DNA of 64,000 nucleotides, taken from contig NZ_FPKV01000001.1 in the NCBI RefSeq assembly GCF_900114265.1, forward strand, positions 1,364,001-1,428,000, given 5' to 3'. Below the pieces are notes generated by a model. It was not told the origin of the DNA. It did no database searches and worked only from the letters and a program-made list of their open reading frames with translations. Within the stretch, counting starts at the first letter, position 1, and each line of letters begins with the position of its first letter. The position numbers and the translations under genes are program-made. Below are positions 17,814-26,675 of the stretch, piece after piece. The stretch is from Flaviramulus basaltis (GTDB lineage: Bacteria > Bacteroidota > Bacteroidia > Flavobacteriales > Flavobacteriaceae).

Positions 17814-18398
17814 GTGGAAAGAAATAATTTATATCCCATTTTTTTAAAAGCAAAAAACCTAAATGTCCTTATTGTAGGAGGTGGTTTTGTAGCTGAAGAA
17901 AAATTAACTTTTCTTCTAAAATCAAGTCCCGATGCAAATGTTACTATGGTATCACCAATGTTTAGAGAAGGTACAGTTGAGCTTGCAAAAAAAGGGAATG
18001 TTAAATTATTGAAAAGAAGATATAGTAAACGGTATCTAAAAGGAAAGCATATTGTTGTCGCTACGACTGATGTTCCTAGAGTTAATGTTGAGGTTTATAA
18101 ACATTGCCGTAAAAGAAGCATTTTAGTAAATGTAGCAGACAATCCACCATATTGCGATTTTTATATGGGTGGTATAGTAACAAAGGGTAATGTGAAAGTG
18201 GCTATTTCAACAAATGGTAAATCGCCAACAACAGCCAAAAGATTACGTCAATTTTTTGAGGATGTTATTCCAGAAAATGTAGACGATTTAGTGAAGAATT
18301 TAAACGAATATAGAAAAACAATAAAAGGAGATTTCGAAGAAAAAGTGGAAACGCTAAACGAATTCACCAAAGGATTAATTGAAAAGAAAGAGTATTAA
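17814..18398 (+). CDS. Precorrin-2 dehydrogenase / sirohydrochlorin ferrochelatase-type protein
   Basis: This is the CysG N-terminal/Met8-like enzyme that oxidises precorrin-2 and may insert iron to form siroheme. It begins with GTG at 17814, 3 nt after cobA. The Rossmann motif is VLIVGGGFVAEEKL. VATTDVPRVNVEVY, NVADNPPYCDFYMGG and the dimerisation segment AISTNGKSPTTAKRLRQFFE are family features. Length is 194 residues, typical of the stand-alone form. Whether it also chelates iron cannot be read from sequence. Confidence 0.92.
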   Translation: MERNNLYPIFLKAKNLNVLIVGGGFVAEEKLTFLLKSSPDANVTMVSPMFREGTVELAKKGNVKLLKRRYSKRYLKGKHIVVATTDVPRVNVEVYKHCRKRSILVNVADNPPYCDFYMGGIVTKGNVKVAISTNGKSPTTAKRLRQFFEDVIPENVDDLVKNLNEYRKTIKGDFEEKVETLNEFTKGLIEKKEY

Positions 18399-18399
18399 A

Positions 18400-19449
18400 A
18401 TGATTAAAACGGATATACTTATCATAGGCGCAGGACCTACAGGATTATTTACAGTTTTTGAAGCAGGATTATTAAAATTAAAATGTCATTTAATTGATGC
18501 ATTACCACAAGCAGGTGGGCAATGTTCAGAGATTTATCCAAAAAAACCAATTTATGATATTCCTGGTTTTCCAGAAATATTAGCAGGCGATTTAACTAAA
18601 AATTTACTAGAACAAGGCAAACAATTTGAGCCTGGTTTTACTTTAGGTGAACGTGCCGAAACTATAGAAAAACAAGAAGATGGTTCTTTTATTGTAACAA
18701 CAAATAAAGGAACACAACACCAAGCACCAATAGTAGCAATTGCAGGAGGTTTAGGGTCTTTCGAACCTAGAAAACCAGCTATTGAAGGTATTGCAGATTA
18801 TGAAGATAATGGTGTTGAGTACATAATTAAAGATCCAGAATTTTATCGCGATAAAAAAGTAGTGATTTCTGGTGGTGGAGATTCTGCTTTAGATTGGAGT
18901 ATATTTTTGACAGATATAGCTTCTTCAGTTACCTTAATTCACAGAAGAAATGAGTTTAGAGGTGCTTTAGATTCTGTAGAAAAAGTTAGAGAATTAACAC
19001 TTCTAAATAAAATAAAATTAATCACACCAGCTGAGGTTACAGGATTAAATGGTGATGGTAAAATAGAATCGGTTACAGTGACTAAAGATGGCGAAGAAAC
19101 TATTTTAGAAACCGATCATTTTATTCCATTATTTGGCTTGTCTCCAAAATTAGGGCCTATTGGTAATTGGGGATTAGATATAGAAAAAAACGCTATAAAA
19201 GTTGATAATTCATTAAACTATCAAACTAACATTCCTGGTGTTTTTGCTATTGGTGATGTAAATACTTATCCTGAGAAATTAAAATTAATTCTGTGTGGTT
19301 TTCATGAGGCAACATTAATGTGTCAAGCGGCTTACCGAATTATAAATCCAGGTAAAAAGTATGTTTTAAAATACACAACAGTTAGTGGTATTGATGGATT
19401 TGATGGAACACGTAAAGAAGCACCTAAAGCAGTTGTGCAATCTATTTAG
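18400..19449 (+). CDS. Ferredoxin--NADP reductase, thioredoxin-reductase-like type
   Basis: This FAD protein of ~349 residues starts at the ATG 18400, 1 nt after the previous stop. A TTG at 18379 overlaps the upstream gene. FAD motif GAGPTGLF and NADPH motif GGGDSALDW are clear, and the second FAD motif ends in AIGDVNTYP. The redox-active CxxC of thioredoxin reductase is absent, which places it with YumC-type FNRs. In this operon it probably reduces the ferredoxin that feeds the sulfite reductase. That partner is not encoded here. Confidence 0.9.
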   Translation: MIKTDILIIGAGPTGLFTVFEAGLLKLKCHLIDALPQAGGQCSEIYPKKPIYDIPGFPEILAGDLTKNLLEQGKQFEPGFTLGERAETIEKQEDGSFIVTTNKGTQHQAPIVAIAGGLGSFEPRKPAIEGIADYEDNGVEYIIKDPEFYRDKKVVISGGGDSALDWSIFLTDIASSVTLIHRRNEFRGALDSVEKVRELTLLNKIKLITPAEVTGLNGDGKIESVTVTKDGEETILETDHFIPLFGLSPKLGPIGNWGLDIEKNAIKVDNSLNYQTNIPGVFAIGDVNTYPEKLKLILCGFHEATLMCQAAYRIINPGKKYVLKYTTVSGIDGFDGTRKEAPKAVVQSI

Positions 19450-19491
19450 TAAGTTTTTATAAATTCGCAAATATTATTGTGATTGAAATAT

Positions 19492-20229
19492 ATGAAAAGT
19501 TATAATGTTTGCTTAAAAGATACCGTTAAAACGTTTACTAAAAAACTCTTTTATTCGCTGTTTGATTGTGACCAAGAAGTAGCTCATGAAGATTATTTAG
19601 AAAAAACATTTCTAAAAATACTGACTAAGTTAGAGATTGAAAATGGTGATAACATTTGGAAAGAATTTAAATCTGAACTTCCAGGAATAAGAAGAAAATT
19701 AGATTTAGACGCCATTGCTTTTGAAAGTAATGATCCTGCATCTCACAGTTTGGAAGAAATCTATATGGCATATCCTGGGTTTCACGCCATTTCAATTTAT
19801 AGGCTAAGTCATGCGCTTTATAAATTAAATGTGCACATTTTACCAAGGATGATGAGTGAATATATTCATGGTATTACAGGTGTTGATATTCATCCAGGAG
19901 CAACTATTGGCGAGTCTTTTTATATTGACCACGGTACAGGAATTGTAATTGGAGAAACGTCAATAATAGGTGACAAGGTTAAAATTTACCAAGGGGTTAC
20001 TTTAGGCGGAATTCAAGTTTCTAAAGATTTAGCAAAAGTAAAAAGGCATCCAACAATTCAAGATAATGTAACTATTTATGCAAATGCAACAGTTCTTGGT
20101 GGAGAAATTGTAATTGGTGCAAATAGTATTATTGGTGCAAATGTTTGGATTACACATTCGGTTCCAGAAAACTCACTAGTTACCTACCAAACTGAAATTA
20201 AAATCAGACCTAAAAAGAATGGAATTTGA
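19492..20229 (+). CDS. cysE: Serine O-acetyltransferase
   Basis: It makes O-acetylserine from serine and acetyl-CoA. Residues ~1-135 form a helical N-terminal domain, followed by left-handed beta-helix hexapeptide repeats: GVDIHPGATIGESFYIDHGTGIVIGET and VKIYQGVTLGG. The histidine of DHGTG is catalytic in the family. ATG 19492 is preferred over TTG 19483. Its last 11 nt overlap the start of cysM, so the two cysteine-forming steps are translationally coupled. The SrpH/EpsC-like length is 246 residues. Confidence 0.95.
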   Translation: MKSYNVCLKDTVKTFTKKLFYSLFDCDQEVAHEDYLEKTFLKILTKLEIENGDNIWKEFKSELPGIRRKLDLDAIAFESNDPASHSLEEIYMAYPGFHAISIYRLSHALYKLNVHILPRMMSEYIHGITGVDIHPGATIGESFYIDHGTGIVIGETSIIGDKVKIYQGVTLGGIQVSKDLAKVKRHPTIQDNVTIYANATVLGGEIVIGANSIIGANVWITHSVPENSLVTYQTEIKIRPKKNGI

Positions 20230-21109
20230 GAACAGTATTATTGGCGAAATAGGAAATACACCTTTAGTTGAGGCTATTCATCTTATTTCAAAAAAAGGTG
20301 TGCGATTGTTTTTAAAATTAGAAGGTAACAATCCTGGTGGCAGTGTAAAAGATAGACCTGCTTTTAACATGATTAATGAAGCCTTAAAAAGAGGCGATAT
20401 TAAAAAAGGCGGAACTCTAGTTGAGGCTACCAGCGGAAATACAGGCATTGCTTTGGCTTTTATCTCAAAATTATTAGGTTTAAACATGGTTTTAATCATG
20501 CCTGAAAATTCTACTGAAGAGCGTGTAAAAACCATGCGTGCTTATGGCGCTGAAGTTATTCTAACACCAGCGGATATTGGAATTGAAGGGTCACGTGATT
20601 TAGCGTTTAAACTTCGAGATGAAAAAGGATATACGCTTTTAAATCAGTTTGAAAATGATGATAATTGGAAAGCGCATTATAAAACAACAGGGCCAGAAAT
20701 TTGGGAAGCTACTAAAGGTGAAATAACACATTTTGTAGCAACTATGGGTACAACTGGAACTATAATGGGAAGTTCTACTTATCTAAAAGAAAAGAATAAA
20801 AACATAACAATTGTAGGCGCACAACCAGCTGATGGTGCAAGAATTCCAGGTATTAGAAAATGGTCTCCAGATTATGTTCCTAAATTTTTTGATCGTTCTA
20901 AAGTAGATATCGTAATAGATGTTACTGAAGAAGATGCGAAAGTAACAACACAACGCTTAGCAAAAGAAGAGGGTGTTTTTGCAGGTATGAGTAGTGGCGG
21001 TTCAGTGTTTTGTGCATTAAAAATAGCAGAATCTATAGAACAAGGGGTTATTGTGGCTATTATTTGCGATAGAGGCGATCGTTATTTGTCTTCATCATTG
21101 TTTGAGTAA
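20219..21109 (+). CDS. cysM: Cysteine synthase
   Basis: This fold-type II PLP enzyme joins O-acetylserine with sulfide (or thiosulfate) to give cysteine. The PLP lysine is Lys44 in GGSVKDRP, the substrate loop TSGNTG is at 71-76, and the phosphate-binding loop is TMGTTGTIMG. The ARIPGIRKW and RGDRYLSSSLF segments resemble CysM more than CysK. It is 296 residues and the last biosynthetic gene of the operon, overlapping cysE by 11 nt. Confidence 0.94.
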   Translation: MEFENSIIGEIGNTPLVEAIHLISKKGVRLFLKLEGNNPGGSVKDRPAFNMINEALKRGDIKKGGTLVEATSGNTGIALAFISKLLGLNMVLIMPENSTEERVKTMRAYGAEVILTPADIGIEGSRDLAFKLRDEKGYTLLNQFENDDNWKAHYKTTGPEIWEATKGEITHFVATMGTTGTIMGSSTYLKEKNKNITIVGAQPADGARIPGIRKWSPDYVPKFFDRSKVDIVIDVTEEDAKVTTQRLAKEEGVFAGMSSGGSVFCALKIAESIEQGVIVAIICDRGDRYLSSSLFE

Positions 21110-21120
21110 AACAGGAAATC

Positions 21121-22026
21121 ATGATAAAAAAAGCATTAATATTTTTTTTAGCCATAACTGTTCTAGCTTGTAAGAAAAAAGACGAAATTAAAACTCAATC
21201 CAATTTCCAAATTGGTATCGTTTCCGATTGTCAATACTGTTATTGTGAGCCAAATAAAGATTTTAAGAGATACTATAAAAATTCCACCTCTAAATTCAAA
21301 AAAGCTATTCAAGAATTTAATAGTAATAATTTAGATTATACCATTCATTTGGGTGATTTTATAGATCAAGATTTTAATAGTTTTGATTCTGTTTTGCCTA
21401 TTTGGAATACTTTAAAATCGCAGCATTATCAAGTTTTAGGAAATCATGATTTTAGTGTGGAAGATTCATTAAAAGAAAGCGTTCCTAAAAAAATGGGAAT
21501 GGACAATAGGTATTATAGTATTAAAAAAAATAATTGGCGATTTATTGTGTTAGATGGTAACGACCTTAGTTTTTTTGGAACCACTTCAAATAAAAAGAAA
21601 CAAGAAACAGATTCTATATATAAATTACTTAAAAGCGAAGGTTATAAAAATATACAAACTTGGAATGGTGGTTTAAGTTTAGAGCAATTAAAATGGGTTC
21701 AATCAGAACTAGATTCTTCTTTAATTAAAAAAGAAAAAGTTGGATTTTATTGTCATTTTCCAGTAGCAGCAAACGATACCATGCATAGTTTGTGGAATTA
21801 TAATCAGTTTTTTAAATTAATAGACCAATATAATACAGTAAAATTCTATTTTAACGGACACAATCATGCCGGAGGTTACTTTACTAGAAATGGTGTTCAT
21901 TTTTTAACTTTTAAAGGAATGGTCGATTATGCAGATAGTACAGCATATTCTGTTGCAACTATTTCAAAAGACTCTATTTTTATTAAAGGCTATGGAAGAG
22001 AAAAATCGAGAAATTTAGAATTATAG
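21121..22026 (+). CDS. Metallophosphoesterase lipoprotein
   Basis: The 301-residue product has a lipoprotein signal with lipobox cysteine C17 (ITVLAC). Calcineurin-like metal motifs are present: IVSDCQYC (a D-x-x variant of D-x-H), HLGDFID, LGNHDF, CHFP and NGHNHAGG. It should hydrolyse phosphoesters outside the cytoplasm. It follows cysM by 11 nt and may be the last gene of the operon. A sulfur role, such as scavenging phosphate from sulfur nucleotides, is only a guess. The substrate is unknown. Confidence 0.88.
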   Translation: MIKKALIFFLAITVLACKKKDEIKTQSNFQIGIVSDCQYCYCEPNKDFKRYYKNSTSKFKKAIQEFNSNNLDYTIHLGDFIDQDFNSFDSVLPIWNTLKSQHYQVLGNHDFSVEDSLKESVPKKMGMDNRYYSIKKNNWRFIVLDGNDLSFFGTTSNKKKQETDSIYKLLKSEGYKNIQTWNGGLSLEQLKWVQSELDSSLIKKEKVGFYCHFPVAANDTMHSLWNYNQFFKLIDQYNTVKFYFNGHNHAGGYFTRNGVHFLTFKGMVDYADSTAYSVATISKDSIFIKGYGREKSRNLEL

Positions 22027-22083
22027 TATAAAAAATATACTTATTTGTGTTATTTTTGTTCACTAGTTCATAATAGTATTAAT

Positions 22084-22191
22084 GTTATCAAGAAAGGTAG
22101 AGGGAATAGACCCGCTGAAGCCTTGGCAACCCTTTAACTTTAAAGAAGGTGCTAAATTCTACTAATAATTTAAAATTATTGGAAAGATAAC
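22084..22191 (+). ncRNA. SAM-I (S-box) riboswitch upstream of metH1
   Basis: P1 is GTTATC (22084-22089) with GATAAC (22186-22191). The same conserved blocks appear as in the copy at 4455: a TATCAAGAAAGG core, GAAGCC, GGCAACCC and GGTGCTAAATTC. A 7-bp hairpin (GAAAAGT 22192-22198 with ACTTTTC 22208-22214) abuts P1 and could be the expression platform. It has no T-run. A TATTTTTG box at 22051-22058 is a possible promoter. It should control the split methionine synthase operon. Confidence 0.93.
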
Positions 22192-22244
22192 GAAAAGTGT
22201 TTTCCTTACTTTTCTTGATGACATATAGATATAACATAAGTAAT

Positions 22245-23258
22245 ATGTCAAACATAAAACAAGCTTTACAAGAACGTATTTTAGTGCTCGACGGTGCGAT
22301 GGGTACAATGCTTCAACGTTATAAATTCACTGAAGAAGATTTTAGAGGTGAACGCTTCAAAGATTACCCAACGCCATTGCAAGGGAATAACGATTTACTG
22401 TCTATTACTCAGCCAGAAGCTATTAAAACCATTCACGGAAAATATTTTGAAGCAGGAGCAGATATTGTTGAAACTAATACGTTTTCAGGAACAACAATTG
22501 CTATGGCAGATTATCAAATGGAAGATTTGGTATATGAGTTAAATTACCAATCGGCTAAAATAGCTAAAGAAGTTGCAGATGAGTTTACCGCTAAAGAACC
22601 TCATAAACCTCGTTTTGTAGCAGGTTCTATTGGCCCAACAAACCGTACAGCAAGTATGTCCCCAGATGTAAACGATCCTGGTTATAGAGCAGTCACTTTT
22701 GATGAGTTACGAGTTGCATACAAACAACAAGTTGAAGCTTTGTTAGATGGTGGTGCAGATTTATTGTTAGTAGAAACGGTATTCGATACTTTAAATGCCA
22801 AAGCAGCACTATTTGCTATTGAAGAAGTAAAAGAAGAAAGAAATATAGATGTGCCAATAATGTTAAGTGGAACCATTACAGATGCTTCTGGTAGAACTTT
22901 ATCAGGTCAAACAGCTGAAGCTTTTTTAATTTCGGTATCGCATATTCCATTACTGTCTATTGGTTTTAATTGTGCTTTAGGTGCTAATTTATTACAACCA
23001 CATTTAGAAGCTATAGCTAATAAAACGGACTTAGCTATTTCAGCACATCCTAATGCAGGTTTACCAAATGCTTTTGGAGAATATGATGAGTCTCCAGAGG
23101 AAATGGGCGAGCAAATTGAAGAATATTTAAAAAGAGATTTAATAAATATTATTGGAGGTTGTTGTGGTACAACACCAGATCATATTAAAGTTATTGCAAA
23201 AATAGCAGCAAAATACAAACCACGTCGTCATGCTGAATTTGTTTCAGCATCACATTAA
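22245..23258 (+). CDS. metH1: Methionine synthase, homocysteine-binding module (split MetH, part 1)
   Basis: These ~337 residues match only the N-terminal homocysteine S-methyltransferase barrel of cobalamin-dependent Met[20 protein letters not shown], and the zinc site GFNCALG with [12 protein letters not shown]. The start at ATG 22245 is preferred. A GTG at 22197 lies inside the hairpin next to the riboswitch and would add 16 non-conserved residues. The remaining domains are encoded at 23551-26226. The last residues ([11 protein letters not shown]) come from a REP-like palindrome (23227-23252) fused onto the end of the domain. Confidence 0.93.
   Translation: MSNIKQALQERILVLDGAMGTMLQRYKFTEEDFRGERFKDYPTPLQGNNDLLSITQPEAIKTIHGKYFEAGADIVETNTFSGTTIAMADYQMEDLVYELNYQSAKIAKEVADEFTAKEPHKPRFVAGSIGPTNRTASMSPDVNDPGYRAVTFDELRVAYKQQVEALLDGGADLLLVETVFDTLNAKAALFAIEEVKEERNIDVPIMLSGTITDASGRTLSGQTAEAFLISVSHIPLLSIGFNCALGANLLQPHLEAIANKTDLAISAHPNAGLPNAFGEYDESPEEMGEQIEEYLKRDLINIIGGCCGTTPDHIKVIAKIAAKYKPRRHAEFVSASH
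23227..23252. repeat. REP-like palindrome inside the end of metH1
   Basis: GTCATGCTGAA...TTCAGCATC contains an 8-bp inverted repeat, ATGCTGAA (23230-23237) with TTCAGCAT (23243-23250), around a 5-nt loop. It matches the widespread 'gtcatgctgaa(c/t)ttgtttcagcatc' repetitive extragenic palindrome of bacteria. Translated in this frame it gives HAEFVSAS. It is the only copy I saw in the window. Confidence 0.75.
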
Positions 23259-23269
23259 AAAAGGATAAC

Positions 23270-23551
23270 ATGGTATTAGAAGTAGCTATTTTAAATATCA
23301 AGAAAGGACTTTCAGTAGGTTTTGAAAATAATTTCAAAAAAGCAGAGATTATTATTTCTTCAATGAAAGGCTATATGTCTCATGAGTTGAAAAAATGTAT
23401 CGAACAAAACGATAAATATATATTATTAGTGAACTGGGAAACGATTGAAGATCATGAAATAGGGTTTAGACAATCGGAAGAGTACCAAAAATGGAAAGCG
23501 TTATTACATCATTTTTACGAGCCTTTCCCTACAGTAGAGCATTATAGATAA
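23270..23551 (+). CDS. Antibiotic biosynthesis monooxygenase (ABM)-fold protein
   Basis: This is a 93-residue dimeric alpha-beta barrel-like protein: [13 protein letters not shown]..., then the helix and [33 protein letters not shown], which is typical of ABM/EthD-like domains. These small proteins act as oxygenases, isomerases or heme proteins, and the sequence alone does not show which. It sits 11 nt after metH1, and its stop overlaps the metH2 ATG by one base. It is therefore co-translated with both halves of methionine synthase. Confidence 0.85.
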   Translation: MVLEVAILNIKKGLSVGFENNFKKAEIIISSMKGYMSHELKKCIEQNDKYILLVNWETIEDHEIGFRQSEEYQKWKALLHHFYEPFPTVEHYR

Positions 23552-26226
23552 TGAAAATAAAACAAACAAAATATATGAAATTGTCTGGTTTAGAGCCTTT
23601 GGTTTTAAACGAAAACAGCAATTTTATAAACGTTGGAGAACGAACAAACGTAGCCGGATCAAGAAAATTTTTAAGGCTTATTAAAGAGGAGAGATTTGAT
23701 GAGGCTCTAGATATAGCACGTCATCAAGTAGATGGAGGTGCGCAAATTATTGACATTAATTTTGACGATGGTCTTATTGATGGTAAAGAGTCTATGGTGC
23801 GTTTTTTAAACCTCATAGCTGCCGAACCAGATATTTCTCGTGTTCCTATAATGATTGATAGCTCAAAATGGGAAATTATTGAAGCAGGTTTACAAGTTGT
23901 TCAAGGAAAATGTGTGGTAAATTCTATTTCTCTAAAAGAAGGTGAAGAGAAATTTATATGGAAAGCTAAACAAATAAAACGTTACGGAGCTGCAGTAATT
24001 GTTATGGCTTTTGATGAAGTTGGGCAAGCCGATAATTATGAGCGTAGAATTGAAATAGCAACAAAATCTTATAGAATATTAGTTGATAAAGTTGGTTTTC
24101 CTTCAGAAGATATCATTTTCGATTTAAATATATTTCCTGTAGCAACAGGAATGGATGAGCATAAAAAAAATGCTATCGATTTTATTGAAGCAACACGTTG
24201 GGTTCGTCAAAATTTACCAAATGTAAGTGTAAGCGGAGGAGTTAGTAACGTGTCGTTTTCATTTAGAGGAAACGATGGTGTTCGTGAAGCCATGCACTCG
24301 GTATTTTTATATCATGCCATTCAAGCAGGTATGAATATTGGTATTGTTAATCCTGCCCTTTTAGAGGTTTATGATGATATTCCTAAAGATTTATTAGAAC
24401 ATGTTGAAGATGTTATTTTAGATAGACGAGATGATGCAACCGAAAGATTACTTGATTTTGCTGAAACCGTTAAAGGTTCTAAAGTTGAAAAAGGAGTCGA
24501 TTTATCTTGGCGAGAAAACCCTATTCAAGATCGTATTACCCATGCTTTAGTAAAAGGAATTGATGCTTTTATTATTGAAGATGTTGAAACGGCAAGACAA
24601 GAAGCAGAAAAACCAATAGATGTTATTGAAGGGAATTTAATGATAGGCATGAATGTGGTTGGAGATTTATTTGGAGCAGGGAAAATGTTTTTGCCTCAGG
24701 TTGTAAAATCGGCAAGGGTAATGAAAAAAGCTGTAGCCTATTTAAATCCGTTTATTGAAGCCGAAAAAGGTGATAAGCAAGAGCCTGTAGGGAAAGTGCT
24801 AATGGCAACAGTTAAAGGAGATGTGCATGATATTGGTAAAAATATTGTGAGTGTCGTTTTAGCTTGTAATAATTACGAAATAGTCGATTTAGGCGTTATG
24901 GTTCCGCCAGAAAAAATTATAGCAATGGCTATAAAGGAAAAAGTTGATATCATTGGTTTATCTGGTTTAATAACACCATCACTTGACGAAATGGTGTATT
25001 TAGCAAAAGAAATGCAACGTGAGAATTTTGAAATTCCTTTATTGATTGGAGGCGCAACAACATCAAAAGCACACACTGCAGTAAAAATAGATACACAATA
25101 TACAAATGCCGTTGTGCATGTTAACGATGCATCTAGAGCAGTTACGGTTGTTGGAGATTTGTTAAATAAGAAAACATCCAACAATTATGTAGCAGCAATG
25201 AAAAAAGATTATGATGAATTCCGCGCCAAGTTTTTAAAACGAGGTAAGGAGAAATCATATATTTCATTAAACGAAGCAAGAAAACGTAAGTTTAAAATAG
25301 ATTGGAAAACTTCTGAAACGATAAAACCTAAAGAAATAGGTGTTCAGATTTTAAAACAATTAAGCTTAAAGGAATTAGTGCCTTTTATAGATTGGAGTCC
25401 ATTTTTTAGAAGCTGGGATTTACATGGTAAATATCCTAATATTTTAACCGATGAGGTTGTTGGAGAACAGGCCACGCAATTGTTTGCAGATGCTCAAGAA
25501 ATGTTAAGTGAAATTATAGCTAAACAATCATTAAAACCAAAAGGCGTTTTTGGATTATTTGAAGCAAATGCTATTAATGAAGATGATATTTCAGTTCAGA
25601 AAAAAGGAAATGAAGTTGCTGTTTTTAGAACGTTGCGTCAGCAATTAAAGAAACGAGACGGTATTCCTAACATCGCATTAGCCGATTTTATTGCACCTAA
25701 AGATACTGGTAAAACAGATTATATTGGAGCCTTTTGTGTTGCTATATTTGGCGCACAGGAATTAGCAGAAAGTTATAGGTCTAAAGAAGATGATTATAAC
25801 GCGATTATGGCGCAAGCGCTTGCAGATCGTTTTGCTGAAGCTTTTGCAGAATACTTACACAAACAAATAAGAATTAAACATTGGGGTTATGGTGCTAATG
25901 AAAATTTAACAAACGAAGATTTAATCAAAGAAAATTACAAAGGCATTCGTCCAGCACCTGGTTATCCAGCATGTCCAGACCATTTAGAAAAAGAAACCAT
26001 TTGGGAGTTATTAGAGGTCGAAAAACTAATAGGTGTCACACTAACCGAAAGCTTAGCCATGTGGCCAGCAGCAGCAGTTTCTGGTTATTATTTTGCAAAT
26101 CCTGAAGCAAAATATTTTGGTTTGGGGAAAATTACCGATGACCAAGTAACAGATTTTGCGTTGCGCAAAAATATAGCAAAGGATAAAGCAAGGAAATGGT
26201 TGCATCCAAATATTGCTGAAGAGTAA
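23551..26226 (+). CDS. metH2: Methionine synthase, folate/cobalamin/activation modules (split MetH, part 2)
   Basis: The 891 residues contain, in order, a pterin-binding domain (~10-300, [14 protein letters not shown]), a cobalamin cap (~310-400), and a B12-binding Rossmann domain with DVHDIG (His426, the lower cobalt ligand). A C-terminal SAM-dependent reactivation domain follows ([12 protein letters not shown] near 810). It lacks only the homocysteine barrel, supplied by metH1. It transfers methyl from methyltetrahydrofolate to homocysteine via cobalamin, so this organism's enzyme needs B12 and two chains. Confidence 0.96.
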   Translation: MKIKQTKYMKLSGLEPLVLNENSNFINVGERTNVAGSRKFLRLIKEERFDEALDIARHQVDGGAQIIDINFDDGLIDGKESMVRFLNLIAAEPDISRVPIMIDSSKWEIIEAGLQVVQGKCVVNSISLKEGEEKFIWKAKQIKRYGAAVIVMAFDEVGQADNYERRIEIATKSYRILVDKVGFPSEDIIFDLNIFPVATGMDEHKKNAIDFIEATRWVRQNLPNVSVSGGVSNVSFSFRGNDGVREAMHSVFLYHAIQAGMNIGIVNPALLEVYDDIPKDLLEHVEDVILDRRDDATERLLDFAETVKGSKVEKGVDLSWRENPIQDRITHALVKGIDAFIIEDVETARQEAEKPIDVIEGNLMIGMNVVGDLFGAGKMFLPQVVKSARVMKKAVAYLNPFIEAEKGDKQEPVGKVLMATVKGDVHDIGKNIVSVVLACNNYEIVDLGVMVPPEKIIAMAIKEKVDIIGLSGLITPSLDEMVYLAKEMQRENFEIPLLIGGATTSKAHTAVKIDTQYTNAVVHVNDASRAVTVVGDLLNKKTSNNYVAAMKKDYDEFRAKFLKRGKEKSYISLNEARKRKFKIDWKTSETIKPKEIGVQILKQLSLKELVPFIDWSPFFRSWDLHGKYPNILTDEVVGEQATQLFADAQEMLSEIIAKQSLKPKGVFGLFEANAINEDDISVQKKGNEVAVFRTLRQQLKKRDGIPNIALADFIAPKDTGKTDYIGAFCVAIFGAQELAESYRSKEDDYNAIMAQALADRFAEAFAEYLHKQIRIKHWGYGANENLTNEDLIKENYKGIRPAPGYPACPDHLEKETIWELLEVEKLIGVTLTESLAMWPAAAVSGYYFANPEAKYFGLGKITDDQVTDFALRKNIAKDKARKWLHPNIAEE

Positions 26227-26312
26227 AAATTAGAATTATAAAATTAACAATTTGTTTTATTTTAAATAACAAATCTATCTAAATGAAATAAGAATTTTGC
26301 AGTAAAAAAAAG

Positions 26313-26399
26313 ATGAAAAAACTTAGAACGGAGGTAATATTCTTTATCCAACTTTTAATGCTTACCATTACTGCACTAACAATCGCTTATTTCACGTAA
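26313..26399 (+). CDS. Possible 28-residue membrane peptide
   Basis: A short reading frame starts at ATG 26313 after an A-rich stretch. It has a basic start (MKKLRTE) followed by about 19 hydrophobic residues (VIFFIQLLMLTITALTIAY). It would be a single-span inner-membrane peptide. It lies in the 212-nt gap between metH2 and the next gene. Small AT-rich frames of this kind arise by chance, and there is no independent support for translation. Confidence 0.35.
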   Translation: MKKLRTEVIFFIQLLMLTITALTIAYFT

Positions 26400-26438
26400 A
26401 ATAATATTATTTAAAAGAAATTATGCAAAATAGTATTT

Positions 26439-26675
26439 ATGGAATTTATTGAATTAAGTTTAGGAAGTCATATGATTTCTCACGGGTACGATAGTGAGAA
26501 TAAGGAAATCGTAGAGCATGTTTCAGTTGAAACATTTTCGAAGAAACTTGTCGCTATTTCCAGAATAAAATCTGTAAGTGAAAAATATATTTTGACTGAT
26601 TATTTAGATGGTAGATGGATTTATTGGGAGTATAAGGGAGAATTTGAAGTATTAAAAAAAGCATTAATTAAGTAA
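26439..26675 (+). CDS. Small protein of unknown function upstream of metF
   Basis: The 78-residue product has no signal peptide and no recognised domain. It looks like a compact beta-rich protein with a short terminal helix (YILTDYLDGRWIYWEYKGEFEVLKKALIK). Its stop codon is immediately followed by the metF ATG at 26676, which argues for a real, coupled gene within the methionine cluster. Function is not inferred. Confidence 0.65.
   Translation: MEFIELSLGSHMISHGYDSENKEIVEHVSVETFSKKLVAISRIKSVSEKYILTDYLDGRWIYWEYKGEFEVLKKALIK

Noticed and set aside
11746-21109. Horizontal transfer of the cys operon
   Set aside because: Base and codon usage look like the neighbours by eye. There are no integrase, tRNA or flanking repeats.
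22197-22245. GTG start adding 16 residues to metH1
   Set aside because: It lies in the hairpin next to the riboswitch, and the added residues are not part of the conserved barrel. ATG 22245 fits.
24873-25184. 103-residue minus-strand frame inside metH2
   Set aside because: It is fully covered by the conserved B12-binding region on the plus strand, with no family resemblance.
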